In this document: piece by piece, positions 1-6,551 of the stretch
Position numbering within the stretch: position 1 is the stretch's first letter
How the letters are laid out: each line of letters opens with the position of its first letter
Assembly: GCA_947630765.1 (NCBI GenBank)
Contig: CANRIX010000010.1
Location: forward strand, 1-64,000
DNA from: an uncultured Clostridia bacterium
GTDB taxonomy: Bacteria; Bacillota; Clostridia; Oscillospirales; CAG-382
Direction of reading: 5' to 3'
Length of the DNA stretch: 64,000 nt
Position numbers and translations under genes: made by a program
The notes under the pieces: model-generated
The model's input: only the letters and a program-made list of their open reading frames with translations
What the model was told of the DNA's origin: nothing
The model's database searches: none

Positions 1-145
1 TGCTTATCCGAAGCAGCTACTTTCTACATAGCCACTCTTACGCACGGGGATAACCTGTTAAAAAAATCCTCGCCTGCACATGGCGGTATTACACCTTAAA
101 ACAAGAAACCAAATATCTACATAATGGAAGCGAATATTCTCATAT

Positions 146-180
146 CCGCAGAGGTCTGACGATCTCTGCGGTTTTTCTTT
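146..180 (+). terminator. Rho-independent terminator
   Basis: An 11-bp stem (146-156 with 161-171, one G-U pair) with a 4-base loop is followed by TTTTTCTTTT. It would end transcription entering from the left, separating the upstream part of the element from the sigma-like gene. Confidence 0.85.
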
Positions 181-243
181 TGTCGCTTTTTGTCGGAATA
201 CAGGACAAGCCTGTTTTCGGCGTAGGTTGCCGCAGCCCGCCTG

Positions 244-278
244 CCAATCTGAAATTTTCTCAAAAAATTTCAGATTGG
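244..278 (+). promoter_or_regulatory. 15-bp perfect inverted repeat overlapping the ribosome binding site
   Basis: Bases 244-258 are the exact reverse complement of 264-278, with a 5-base loop. The right arm ends inside the GGAGG (277-281) that serves the gene starting at 290, so the folded RNA would hide part of the Shine-Dalgarno sequence. It may be a translational switch or an operator; no U-tract follows, so it is not a terminator. Confidence 0.6.
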
Positions 279-289
279 AGGATAACAAG

Positions 290-718
290 ATGTCGTATAA
301 CCACGGCAAAGAAGAAAGAAAATGGCGGCTCTGGAAAGAAGCCGAGGAAAAGAAGCTGCGGGAATTGGGCGTCGATGAGGACACCATTGAGCAGCTTCGT
401 ATTCACGATTGGGCGATTTTCAATTCCGATAGGCGGTACTATCAGCGTATGCAGGATGCAGGTACATACCTTGAGGAAATTGCGGAAAGCGAGGAACTCC
501 CCGAAATAAAAACCGTGGAGGACTTTCTGGACAGCATTGAAAATCAGAAGCTCTATCAAATCTTGATTAAGGTGGACAAGCTCACCATTCGGGCAGTTAT
601 ATTGCAGTTGCAGGGATATTCTATCGCTGAAATCGCTATGACGCTCGGCATGAAAGAGTACGCCGTATATAAGAGATTGAGCAGGCTCAAAGAAAAAATC
701 AAAAATATTTTGGGATAG
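290..718 (+). CDS. Sigma-70-like helix-turn-helix protein of a mobile element
   Basis: The 142-residue protein starts at ATG 290 behind GGAGG (277-281). Its last ~45 residues read as a sigma region-4-like helix-turn-helix (YSIAEIAMTLGMKEYAVYKRL). The N-terminal half is charged and helical and does not look like sigma region 2. Short proteins of this kind, annotated as sigma-70 family or sigma factor-like, are common in integrative elements of Clostridia, where their exact role is unknown; they may control element genes. A hairpin overlaps its ribosome binding site and a strong terminator follows at 748. An alternative is a plain DNA-binding regulator without RNA polymerase contact. Confidence 0.75.
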   Translation: MSYNHGKEERKWRLWKEAEEKKLRELGVDEDTIEQLRIHDWAIFNSDRRYYQRMQDAGTYLEEIAESEELPEIKTVEDFLDSIENQKLYQILIKVDKLTIRAVILQLQGYSIAEIAMTLGMKEYAVYKRLSRLKEKIKNILG

Positions 719-1296
719 TGTCCAAAATAGCACTTTCCCACGGGCTACAGGGTGAGAGGACAAAAACCTCTCGCCCTGTTTTCCTTTGTGTGGCGAGAAC
801 GGGCGGCGCTCCTTGACAACCGAATAGCCATTCGCCAAATACTTCCTCTTTGTGATTGTGATGAGCATAAGCGTGTGCAGCGGTACGCCATGACCCGCCG
901 ACAAGCGGTAAGCGATGAAAGGTGGTGAGCGGAAAATACCGACTCAAAATATCGGGCGGCTCCCGATTTCGCCATAACCCACAAAGAGAACAATGGTACT
1001 CCCGTCCAGTCACAGTCCGAGCGTGATCAAACCGTCGCAGGCAATGAGGGCGGCTCTGTCAGAACGACAGGTGGGGTGAAACTCCCGTGGCGTCAGTTCG
1101 CTGCTGACCGTTTGGCGACTTCCCATCGCATTTCGGGGTGTCGAGGACAAATAGAAATGCGTCATCATAAGAGCCAAACGCAGGCGGTCAACAGAACAGA
1201 GCCATGTTTATGCGCTTCCGACCTTAAATACTCCCTGCGTTTGGCTTCTACATAGGCAGAAACCATCTGCCTAAACCAGATGGGAGGTCAAACACA
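719..1296 (+). other. Long non-coding, structured-looking stretch between terminator and mazF
   Basis: After the terminator at 748-782 about 510 bases hold no convincing gene; every frame is broken by stops except for fragments of 20-35 codons. Several hairpins are visible: CGAAT/ATTCG near 821-834, CTGTC/GACAG near 1055-1069 and AGGCAG/CTGCCT near 1254-1272. The motifs GACCG..GTTTGGC and GCCAAACGC..GGTC recur in opposite orientation. It could be a long leader RNA of mazF, a non-coding RNA of the element or an intron relic; I could not match it to a known RNA family. Confidence 0.4.
748..782 (+). terminator. Rho-independent terminator of the sigma-like gene
   Basis: A 12-bp stem (748-759 with 767-778, one G-U pair), a 7-base loop and TTTT follow the stop codon at 718. 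Confidence 0.85.
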
Positions 1297-1656
1297 ATGG
1301 AAAGAACAATCAAGCGTGGCGACATCTACTACGCCGATCTGAACCCTGTTATTGGCTCTGAACAGGGCGGCACAAGACCTGTGCTTATCATCTCAAACGA
1401 TACGGGCAACAGGTTTGCCCCGACGGTGATTATCGTACCGATCACGAGCCGAGTACACACAAAGGCAAAGCTCCCCACACATACGGTAGTGCAAAACTTT
1501 GAAGGACTGGAGAAGGAGTCTATTATTTTATCGGAGCAGATACGGACTGTTGACAAACAACGCCTGCGGGAGTATGTAGGAACTCTCGGCGGGCGTTTTC
1601 TTATTGAAGTGAACACCGCATTGGCAATCAGTATCGGACTGCCAAAAAAGGATTAG
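1297..1656 (+). CDS. MazF/PemK-family endoribonuclease toxin
   Basis: The 119-residue protein has the full MazF layout: an N-terminal IKRGDIYYADLNPVIGSEQ strand-loop, GGTRPVLIISND with the conserved Arg, VPITS with the catalytic-type Thr, and EQIRTVDKQRL. MazF toxins cut mRNA at short sequence motifs and are normally neutralised by a small MazE antitoxin encoded just upstream. Here no antitoxin gene is visible; the preceding ~580 bases are non-coding. The start is ATG 1297 behind GGGAGG. Length matches chromosomal MazF/NdoA. Inside a mobile element it could serve maintenance, or act as an orphan regulator controlled by an antitoxin elsewhere. Confidence 0.9.
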   Translation: MERTIKRGDIYYADLNPVIGSEQGGTRPVLIISNDTGNRFAPTVIIVPITSRVHTKAKLPTHTVVQNFEGLEKESIILSEQIRTVDKQRLREYVGTLGGRFLIEVNTALAISIGLPKKD

Positions 1657-1721
1657 CCCCCTCGTTATATGGGACAATCACAGGCTCATATACTTATTGA
1701 GAACGAGGGAGGTGTTGGCTA

Positions 1722-1928
1722 CTGAAGCATAGAGAATTTGTTTATGTAGGCGCTCCTGTTCCAGATTTGGATGGGCAGGAATACGCAGCGTTCCTTTTGA
1801 ATATTCAAAAGTCAATCCTCTTTTCTTTGGAACAGAGAAAACTATTGACCCCTTCACAGCGGGAACGCTGTTTGGTTGCGCTTGAAAATCAATACAGTCA
1901 AAAAGAGAGGAATAAGCGCCAAGCATAG
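1722..1928 (+). CDS. Small 68-residue protein of unknown function, probable CTG start
   Basis: An open frame runs from stop codon TGA 1698 to TAG 1926-1928 and lies 8-10 bases behind GGGAGG (1707-1712). The only start-like codon at the right distance is CTG 1722; there is no in-frame ATG, GTG or TTG near it. The product is amphipathic and charged, contains VYVGAPVPDLDGQEYAAFLLN, and has a Lys/Arg-rich C-terminus. It sits between mazF and the recombinase and its stop codon lies in the loop of a strong terminator, which supports a real gene. I do not recognise the family with certainty; it may be a recombination-directionality or regulatory accessory protein, but nothing in the sequence proves that. 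Confidence 0.6.
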   Translation: MKHREFVYVGAPVPDLDGQEYAAFLLNIQKSILFSLEQRKLLTPSQRERCLVALENQYSQKERNKRQA

Positions 1929-1943
1929 CCGCTTGGCGTTTTT
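1917..1943 (+). terminator. Rho-independent terminator
   Basis: An 8-bp GC-rich stem (1917-1924 with 1931-1938), a 6-base loop containing the stop codon of the small gene, and TTTTT. The recombinase therefore needs its own promoter, somewhere in 1944-2040. Confidence 0.9.
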
Positions 1944-2051
1944 ACATATAGAGAAATGTGCAAATTTGAAATTCGCACATTCGACAGAACCACCGCCCTT
2001 ATTTACAATAGAAATAACGGCAGCAGAGGTTGCTGGGAAAGGAGTATTGGA

Positions 2052-3950
2052 ATGAACAAATACGAACTCTTAAACCAAGAGCGCAAATTCGTTGATAAGA
2101 AAAAACGAGTTGCGGCTTATTGCCGAGTTTCAACCGATAACGAAGATCAAGCAAACTCTTTTGAAAGTCAGCAGCGGTATTTCCGGCAATATATCGAGCG
2201 CAATCCCGATTGGGAACTTTATGAGATATTTGCCGACGAGGGAATATCCGGCACGAACACCAAGAAGCGCAAAGAGTTTAACCGCATGATTGCCTGTGCT
2301 AAAAACGGGGATTTTGATTTGATTATCACAAAAGAGATCTCCCGCTTTGCCAGAAACACGCTCGACAGCATTTACTATACCCGTGACTTGAAAAAGCATG
2401 GTGTAGGTGTTATCTTTATGAATGACAACATCAACACGATGGACGGCGACGCAGAGCTGCGCCTTGCCATTATGTCCTCTATCGCACAGGAGGAAAGCCG
2501 AAAGACCTCGGAGCGTGTGAAGTGGGGGCAGAAACGCCAGATGGAACAAGGCGTCGTTTTCGGCAGGGATATGCTCGGTTACGATGTCCGTGGCGGCAAA
2601 ATGTATATCAATGAAGAAGGGGCAAAAATCGTCCGCCTTATCTTTCATAAGTTTGTTGTCGAGGGAAAAGGTACTCATGTTATCGCCCGTGAGCTTCGGG
2701 AGGAAGGCATTGAACCTATGCGGGTAAAGGAATGGCAGAACACGGTCATTCTCCGCATTATCCGCAACGAAAAATATTGCGGCGATCTGGTACAGAAAAA
2801 GACTTATACGCCGGACTTCCTATCCCATGAGAAAAAGTACAACCGTGGGCAGGAGGAATTCGTCATTATTAAAGATCACCATGAGCCAATCATTTCCCGT
2901 GAGCTGTTCGATGAAGCCAATCGGATTTTAGACGAACGCTCTTTATCGCCGGAGGGGAAGGCGAAACACTCAAACCGCTATCCGTTCTCTGGAAAAATCA
3001 AATGCGGGTGCTGCGGCGCAAGCTATGTGGCAAGGTATAAGACCCGCAAGGACGGAAGCCGATATAAGGCGTGGCGTTGTCTGGAGGCTGCTCGAAACGG
3101 CAGCCCGCATATAGATAAGGCGGGCAATCAAGTCGGTTGCACAGCCCCAAGTATCCGAAACGAGGACGCAACACATCTCATGTATCTCGTTACCAAAGAC
3201 TTAAAATTCAACCGACAGAAAATCACGGATAACCTGCTTTCCATTATCAAATCCATTATCGCTATGGATACCACAGGGTCGGATGTAGAAAAGCTGAAAG
3301 CGAAAATCAAAGCAATCGAGGAAAACCGAGCAAAGCTGATTGACCTCTATATGTCGAATGTCATAACCAAAGAGGAATTTGCGGACGCCAGAGCAAAGTA
3401 CGACAGTGAAATTGCCGAGCTGCAATCGGTCATCGACAGCATTGATAAACAGCAGTCCATGATAAAGCAGCAGCAGGAGCTTATCAGAGAGATCAGCGAT
3501 GCGATCAAAGAGATCGTCGGCGGCGTGGAATACGAAGATGAGTTTTACAAACGGATTTTGGATAAGATGGTCGTGAATGACCGTGACAATATAGATGTGT
3601 ACCTGCATTTACTTCCAATCAAGTGGAGCTATACGGTTGCAAAAGCGTCAAAAAAAGCGTTAGCCCCTAAAATGACGCATTTTAGGGGCTTCTCTACCGA
3701 TGTCGGTCAGCGTGCCGATCACCTGCTGGTTCGGCATGGAATACCGCTGGGAAAGGTACCGCATGGCGGCGCCCAACTCGCCGTCCGGCCCGCCGAACTG
3801 GGTGATGATCAGCTTGGCAAGCGCCGGATTCGGGTTCTTGATGTTGACCGGGTATTGCAGTTTCCTGTCATACGTCCACATGGCAGTTGCCTCCTTCCTG
3901 CTGTTGCCACGGCCACAGACCGCTTCCCCACGTCCAGCGGTCGCCGGTGA
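2052..3950 (+). CDS. Large serine recombinase (site-specific integrase) of the element
   Basis: The 632-residue protein has a resolvase domain (about residues 18-160; catalytic Ser27 in YCRVSTD, then DEGISGT and the ITKEISRFARN block), a Recombinase domain (about 175-290), a zinc ribbon (CGCC...C...C, about 317-360) and a coiled coil (about 410-500). This is the large serine integrase layout that joins attP and attB. ATG 2052 is preferred to the upstream in-frame ATG 1956 because AAAGGAG precedes it. It lies at the right end of the element, next to the junction. The reading frame does not stop inside the element: about 85 C-terminal residues after 3695 are antisense of host cotJB/cotJC. The original C-terminus is thus altered by the insertion; the catalytic parts are intact. 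Confidence 0.93.
   Translation: MNKYELLNQERKFVDKKKRVAAYCRVSTDNEDQANSFESQQRYFRQYIERNPDWELYEIFADEGISGTNTKKRKEFNRMIACAKNGDFDLIITKEISRFARNTLDSIYYTRDLKKHGVGVIFMNDNINTMDGDAELRLAIMSSIAQEESRKTSERVKWGQKRQMEQGVVFGRDMLGYDVRGGKMYINEEGAKIVRLIFHKFVVEGKGTHVIARELREEGIEPMRVKEWQNTVILRIIRNEKYCGDLVQKKTYTPDFLSHEKKYNRGQEEFVIIKDHHEPIISRELFDEANRILDERSLSPEGKAKHSNRYPFSGKIKCGCCGASYVARYKTRKDGSRYKAWRCLEAARNGSPHIDKAGNQVGCTAPSIRNEDATHLMYLVTKDLKFNRQKITDNLLSIIKSIIAMDTTGSDVEKLKAKIKAIEENRAKLIDLYMSNVITKEEFADARAKYDSEIAELQSVIDSIDKQQSMIKQQQELIREISDAIKEIVGGVEYEDEFYKRILDKMVVNDRDNIDVYLHLLPIKWSYTVAKASKKALAPKMTHFRGFSTDVGQRADHLLVRHGIPLGKVPHGGAQLAVRPAELGDDQLGKRRIRVLDVDRVLQFPVIRPHGSCLLPAVATATDRFPTSSGRR
3662..3690. repeat. 12-bp perfect inverted repeat at the element end
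   Basis: Bases 3662-3673 and 3679-3690 are exact reverse complements with a 5-base loop, immediately before the host junction. It may be a terminator-like structure or part of the recombinase binding site at the attachment end. Confidence 0.7.
3691..3704. other. Probable attachment junction (attR) inside cotJC
   Basis: Read on the reverse strand, codons for T-D-I-G of cotJC are followed directly by element sequence, where CotJC proteins normally continue T-E-E/L-A-H-L-E. The crossover therefore lies within or next to the Asp-Ile-Gly codons. The exact core cannot be fixed without the left end or an empty site. Confidence 0.65.
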
Positions 3951-4149
3951 CGCCGTTCGCGGTCAGCGGGCCGTAGGTCGATTCGTACTGTGCGGTCAGT
4001 TCGTTGCATCTTTTGCGATAGGTTTGGTACATCGCGAACGCTTTGCGGTTGTTCGGATGCGTGTCGAGGTAAAGGACCAGTTCGTGCAGCGTGAAGCATG
4101 CTTCCTGAATGCTACGAAGCAATGCGGTCCGATTATCGTTCTTGTTCAT
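3868..4149 (-). CDS. cotJB: Spore coat protein CotJB
   Basis: The 93-residue protein contains LDTHPNNRKAFAMYQTYRKRC and a later YGPLTAN block, which are the hallmark of CotJB (LDTHP-D-x-A-L...YGPL). CotJB is a small component of the inner spore coat made in the mother cell. Its start overlaps the cotJA stop (ATGA at 4146-4149) and its end overlaps the cotJC start by 14 bases, so the three genes are translationally coupled. Because it is upstream of cotJC in the operon, the element insertion should not stop its expression. Confidence 0.88.
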   Translation of the reverse strand: MNKNDNRTALLRSIQEACFTLHELVLYLDTHPNNRKAFAMYQTYRKRCNELTAQYESTYGPLTANGVTGDRWTWGSGLWPWQQQEGGNCHVDV

Positions 4150-4343
4150 CTTCTTTTCGCCCCCACGAACGGAAAGTCCAGCGATTTGAAGAGTGTCCCG
4201 CGGGAGAGCGCGGTGGGCTCATCATAGAGGTTCTGGAACGGCTGATTCGGCACATAGGACATGGCGAGCGAGATCTTTTCCGGGAAAAGACCGTTTTCCT
4301 CGGGCATGACGGCCTCCAGCGTTTCCTGATCGAATTTTTCCAA
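4146..4343 (-). CDS. cotJA: Spore coat-associated protein CotJA (TTG start)
   Basis: The 65-residue protein has the CotJA core LAMSYVPNQPFQNLYDEPTALSRGTLF followed by LDFPF. TTG 4343 is chosen because AAAGGAG lies 11 bases upstream and it gives the usual length; an internal ATG 12 codons later would shorten it to 53. It heads the cotJA-cotJB-cotJC operon. The upstream region (4344-4446) has no clear sigma-A promoter, as expected for a mother-cell gene. It holds an exact TGTCGAA heptamer (4423-4429) and a CATATGCT that could be a weak sigma-E -10. Confidence 0.85.
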   Translation of the reverse strand: MEKFDQETLEAVMPEENGLFPEKISLAMSYVPNQPFQNLYDEPTALSRGTLFKSLDFPFVGAKRR

Positions 4344-4446
4344 AACGGGAGATGCTCCTTTTTCCTGTTGGATTTGACAGAGCCTATATTTTTTCTGTCC
4401 ACTGTCAGCATATGGGGGTCTCTGTCGAAATGTGTGCGTGCGGAGC

Positions 4447-4471
4447 AAAAAAAGCCGCCGCGCGTGGCGGC
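4447..4471 (-). terminator. Terminator of the ABC transporter operon
   Basis: On the reverse strand GCCGCC-N6-GGCGGC (4454-4471) is followed by seven T (4453-4447), just after the permease stop. Confidence 0.85.
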
Positions 4472-4492
4472 GGGGGAGAGAGGGAAACCGTA

Positions 4493-5122
4493 TTACAGTT
4501 CGCGCTTGCGGTAGATACGGACGGACAACGCCCAGGAACCGACCCACAGCAGGAGGACGACGGGCAGAGCGGCGATTTTCACGACGGAATTTGGAATGGC
4601 GCTCCGCTCGGCGACGCTCAACGTGCCGATCAGGATCCCGAACAGCACCGCGAAACCCAGCAAGAGCAACCGCGCCTTTTCCGTGCCGAAACGGTACAGC
4701 AGCGGCAGGAACAGCAGGTTCGCGACCAGGCTTGCGCAAAGCAGGAACAGGAACACCTCCGCGCTCTCCAGCGGGGAGAACCCGCCGTCGACCGCCGAAC
4801 GGATCGCATGGGCGGCGGCCGCTATCCCCGCGAACAGTACGGCGGCGCACCCGGAGGTCAGGTACCGGGCGGTCACGAATTGCTTGCGGGTGTACGGGAG
4901 CGAACAGGCGTAGCGGAGCCAGCGTTCGTTTTCTTCCGTGACGTTGAGCAAAGTGGTCAGCGACATCGGCAGGAGGATCGAAAAGATGAAGAACGGATTG
5001 GCCACGACCGCGTAGGACCCGCCCGCAAACAGGTAAATCCCCAAAAACAGCAGTTCGATGAAAAACATATACCGTCCCTGCTTTACGAACGTGTAAACGT
5101 CTTTCAATAGCAGACCCTTCAT
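4493..5122 (-). CDS. ABC-2 type transporter permease
   Basis: The 209-residue protein is very hydrophobic with about six membrane segments and starts MKGLLLKDVYTFVKQ, the usual opening of ABC-2 permeases that accompany a GntR (YtrA-type) regulator. A short loop (TEENERWLRYACSLPYTRKQFVTARYL) is typical of this group, in which the permease and ATPase export antibiotics or cell-envelope compounds. It is co-transcribed with the ATPase upstream, one base apart. The substrate cannot be read from sequence. Confidence 0.88.
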   Translation of the reverse strand: MKGLLLKDVYTFVKQGRYMFFIELLFLGIYLFAGGSYAVVANPFFIFSILLPMSLTTLLNVTEENERWLRYACSLPYTRKQFVTARYLTSGCAAVLFAGIAAAAHAIRSAVDGGFSPLESAEVFLFLLCASLVANLLFLPLLYRFGTEKARLLLLGFAVLFGILIGTLSVAERSAIPNSVVKIAALPVVLLLWVGSWALSVRIYRKREL

Positions 5123-5123
5123 G

Positions 5124-5966
5124 TTATTTCGCCTCCTTGACCATAAAGATGAACAACTGCTCGATGTCGACCGGGCCGGACGGCAGACCGGCGGGAACGG
5201 CGTCCTTCCGCACGATGGCCTCTACCCCGTAAGGTCCTTCCTTTCGCCCGACGATCGCCGACGGCGGGAGGGACGCGAGCTGCTCGGCGGAGATGCGGAC
5301 GACCGCGTACTGCTCCCGGAGCCGGTCCTTTTCTTCGCACAGCATCAGTTTCCCCTTGTGCAGGAAAGCGACGTAGTCGCAAATTTTCTCCAGGTCGCTG
5401 ACGATGTGCGAGGAGATCAGGATGGCGTGGGTTTCGTCCCGCGTGAACTCCATGAACAGGTCGAGCAGTTCGTCCCGGACGACCGGGTCCAGCCCGGAGG
5501 TCGCCTCGTCGAGGAGCAGCAGCTTCGGGTGGTGGCTGAGCGCGACGGCGATGCCGAGCTTTTTCTGCATCCCGAGCGAAAAGGTATTGAACGGTTTCTT
5601 TTCCGGGACGGACAGACGCGCCAGCAGATCGGAATAGACACTATCGTCCCAATTGCGATAGGTGTTCCGCATGATTTTCCCGATTTGTCTTGCCGTCATG
5701 CTGTGCGGCAGTCCGATCTCGTCCGGCACCACGCCGACGTCCTCCAGCAGCAGGCGGTCGTCCTCCCGCAGTTCCCGTCCGAGCAGGCGGACGCTCCCGC
5801 CGTCCCGCCGAAGAACGCCGAGCAACAGCCGCATGGTCGTGCTTTTTCCGGCGCCGTTTTCGCCGATCAGCCCCATGATGCAGCCGCTCGGCAGGGTCAG
5901 GGTCAGCCGGTCGAGCGTGAAGTCCGGGTAGGATTTGGAAAGGTCCTTGAGTTCGATTGCGTTCAT
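5124..5966 (-). CDS. ABC transporter ATP-binding protein
   Basis: The 280-residue protein has Walker A GENGAGKST (about 35-43), the signature SLGMQKK (about 130-136) and Walker B LLLLDEAT (about 149-156), followed by a C-terminal extension as in YtrB/BcrA-type ATPases. It powers the permease encoded directly downstream. Its start overlaps the end of the GntR gene by four bases (ATGA), so the three genes form one operon. The acyl or peptide substrate is unknown; family members often give resistance to envelope-active compounds. Confidence 0.92.
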   Translation of the reverse strand: MNAIELKDLSKSYPDFTLDRLTLTLPSGCIMGLIGENGAGKSTTMRLLLGVLRRDGGSVRLLGRELREDDRLLLEDVGVVPDEIGLPHSMTARQIGKIMRNTYRNWDDSVYSDLLARLSVPEKKPFNTFSLGMQKKLGIAVALSHHPKLLLLDEATSGLDPVVRDELLDLFMEFTRDETHAILISSHIVSDLEKICDYVAFLHKGKLMLCEEKDRLREQYAVVRISAEQLASLPPSAIVGRKEGPYGVEAIVRKDAVPAGLPSGPVDIEQLFIFMVKEAK

Positions 5967-6340
5967 AATGCCTCCTTTGCCGCGGTGCGGAGCATCTCGA
6001 CGAGGTCCTCCGTTTTCAGGTCGCAGCTTGCGGCAAGCTGTAAGATTTGGTCGAAGTGCTCCTCGATTTTCCGCAGGGCGTCCTCCCGGAGCAGTTCGAC
6101 GTTTTTCGGGGCGACGAAACAGCCTTTCCCCGCGACGGTGTAGAGGAACCCCTCCTTTTCCAGCTCGTCATATGCCCGTTTGGTCGTGATGACGCTGATG
6201 CGCAGGTCCTTCGCGAGGTTCCGAATGGACGGCAAGGGCGCGTCCGCCGCCAGCGCACCGCTGATGATTTGCGCTTTGATTTGACCGTACACCTGCTCGT
6301 AAATGGGGATTCCGCTTCGGTTTTCAATGAAAAGGTTCAA
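5963..6340 (-). CDS. GntR-family regulator, YtrA type (TTG start)
   Basis: The 125-residue protein is a short GntR regulator: winged helix (IPIYEQVYGQIKAQI... LPSIRNLAKDLRISVITTKRAYDELEKEGFL) and a small helical tail, the length typical of YtrA. TTG 6340 is chosen because AGAGGTGA precedes it by 5-6 bases and family proteins begin at this point. It heads the ABC transporter operon and very likely represses it, since a strong palindrome overlaps the -10 of its promoter (6361-6385). Confidence 0.9.
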   Translation of the reverse strand: MNLFIENRSGIPIYEQVYGQIKAQIISGALAADAPLPSIRNLAKDLRISVITTKRAYDELEKEGFLYTVAGKGCFVAPKNVELLREDALRKIEEHFDQILQLAASCDLKTEDLVEMLRTAAKEAL

Positions 6341-6360
6341 TCCCGTCACCTCTGTGAATA

Positions 6361-6385
6361 ACTGTATATATACAGTATATACAGT
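6361..6385 (-). promoter_or_regulatory. GntR operator palindrome
   Basis: ACTGTATATA and its reverse complement (6361-6370 and 6376-6385) are separated by 5 bases, and an inner CTGTATATATACAG is also palindromic. The site covers the -10 hexamer, as expected for autorepression by the YtrA-type regulator. Confidence 0.8.
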
Positions 6386-6402
6386 CGAAACGGGTTTGTC
6401 AA
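6374..6402 (-). promoter_or_regulatory. Sigma-A promoter of the GntR-ABC operon
   Basis: On the reverse strand TTGACA (6402-6397), 17 bases, TATACT (6379-6374). Confidence 0.85.
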
Positions 6403-6428
6403 GGGGTTTTGCAAAATTTTTTCGTTTT

Positions 6429-6518
6429 TTACAAAAAATAAAACGACGGCAGGAAAACCTTCCGTCGTTTGTCTGTTTTCGGTTGTTCCCCGTCACACCG
6501 GGGCGGCGTCCCGCAGGG
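6429..6518 (-). repeat. ~90-bp repeat, copy 1, containing a terminator
   Basis: It is nearly identical to 7859-7949 and shares a short end with 7355-7376. On the reverse strand it reads as a gene 3' end (..RDAAPV-stop) followed by the hairpin AAACGACGG...CCGTCGTTT and a TTATTTTTT tract, so it acts as a terminator for the zinc-ribbon gene. Confidence 0.8.
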
Positions 6519-6551
6519 GATCGGTATGGTTCATATCTGTAGCGGCTACGC

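Larger units (their letters stand above)
1..289. other. Intergenic stretch at the window edge
   Basis: No supported gene is visible. Short open frames touching base 1 end at bases 31, 50 and 99, so the end of an upstream gene may lie here, but none is recognisable. The stretch holds a strong terminator (146-180) and a perfect inverted repeat (244-278) in front of the first gene. Confidence 0.5.
1..3695 (+). mobile_element. Right end of an integrative element (large serine recombinase type) inserted in cotJC
   Basis: This segment has lower GC than the rest of the window and carries typical mobile-element cargo reading toward its right end: a sigma-like small protein, a long structured non-coding stretch, a MazF toxin, a 68-residue protein and a large serine recombinase. 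The right boundary is placed at about 3690-3704, because from there the reverse strand reads as the first part of cotJC and to the left it does not. The left boundary lies outside the window, so element size and type (integrative conjugative element, mobilizable element or prophage remnant) cannot be judged. Boundary precision is roughly ten bases. Confidence 0.8.
3660..3881 (-). pseudogene. cotJC: cotJC 5' fragment, interrupted by the mobile element
   Basis: The protein starts MWTYDRKLQYPV and continues through GGPDGELGAAMRYLSQRY and GTLTDIG, which matches the N-terminus of the spore-coat protein CotJC, a member of the manganese catalase family normally ~190 residues long. After TDIG the frame enters the element and stops 11 codons later (73 residues in all). 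The ferritin-like helices with the manganese ligands are missing from this piece. The start has a good GGAGG, and upstream cotJB and cotJA are intact and overlapping. The missing 3' part should lie beyond the left end of the element, and precise excision would restore the gene. Confidence 0.88.

Noticed and set aside
260-1013. Reverse-strand open frames over the sigma-like gene and the non-coding stretch
   Set aside because: They cross the terminator at 748-782 in the wrong sense and show no domain or ribosome binding site; they look like spurious frames often seen in such elements.
780-1296. Group II intron or IscB/TnpB-type guide RNA in the structured stretch before mazF
   Set aside because: I found no domain V-like hairpin, no GTGYG start and no matching reverse transcriptase or nuclease gene. 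It is kept only as an unassigned structured region.
4423-4429. 0A box as control site for cotJ
   Set aside because: A single TGTCGAA is expected several times by chance in the window, and cotJ operons are normally under mother-cell sigma-E; I keep it only as a remark.
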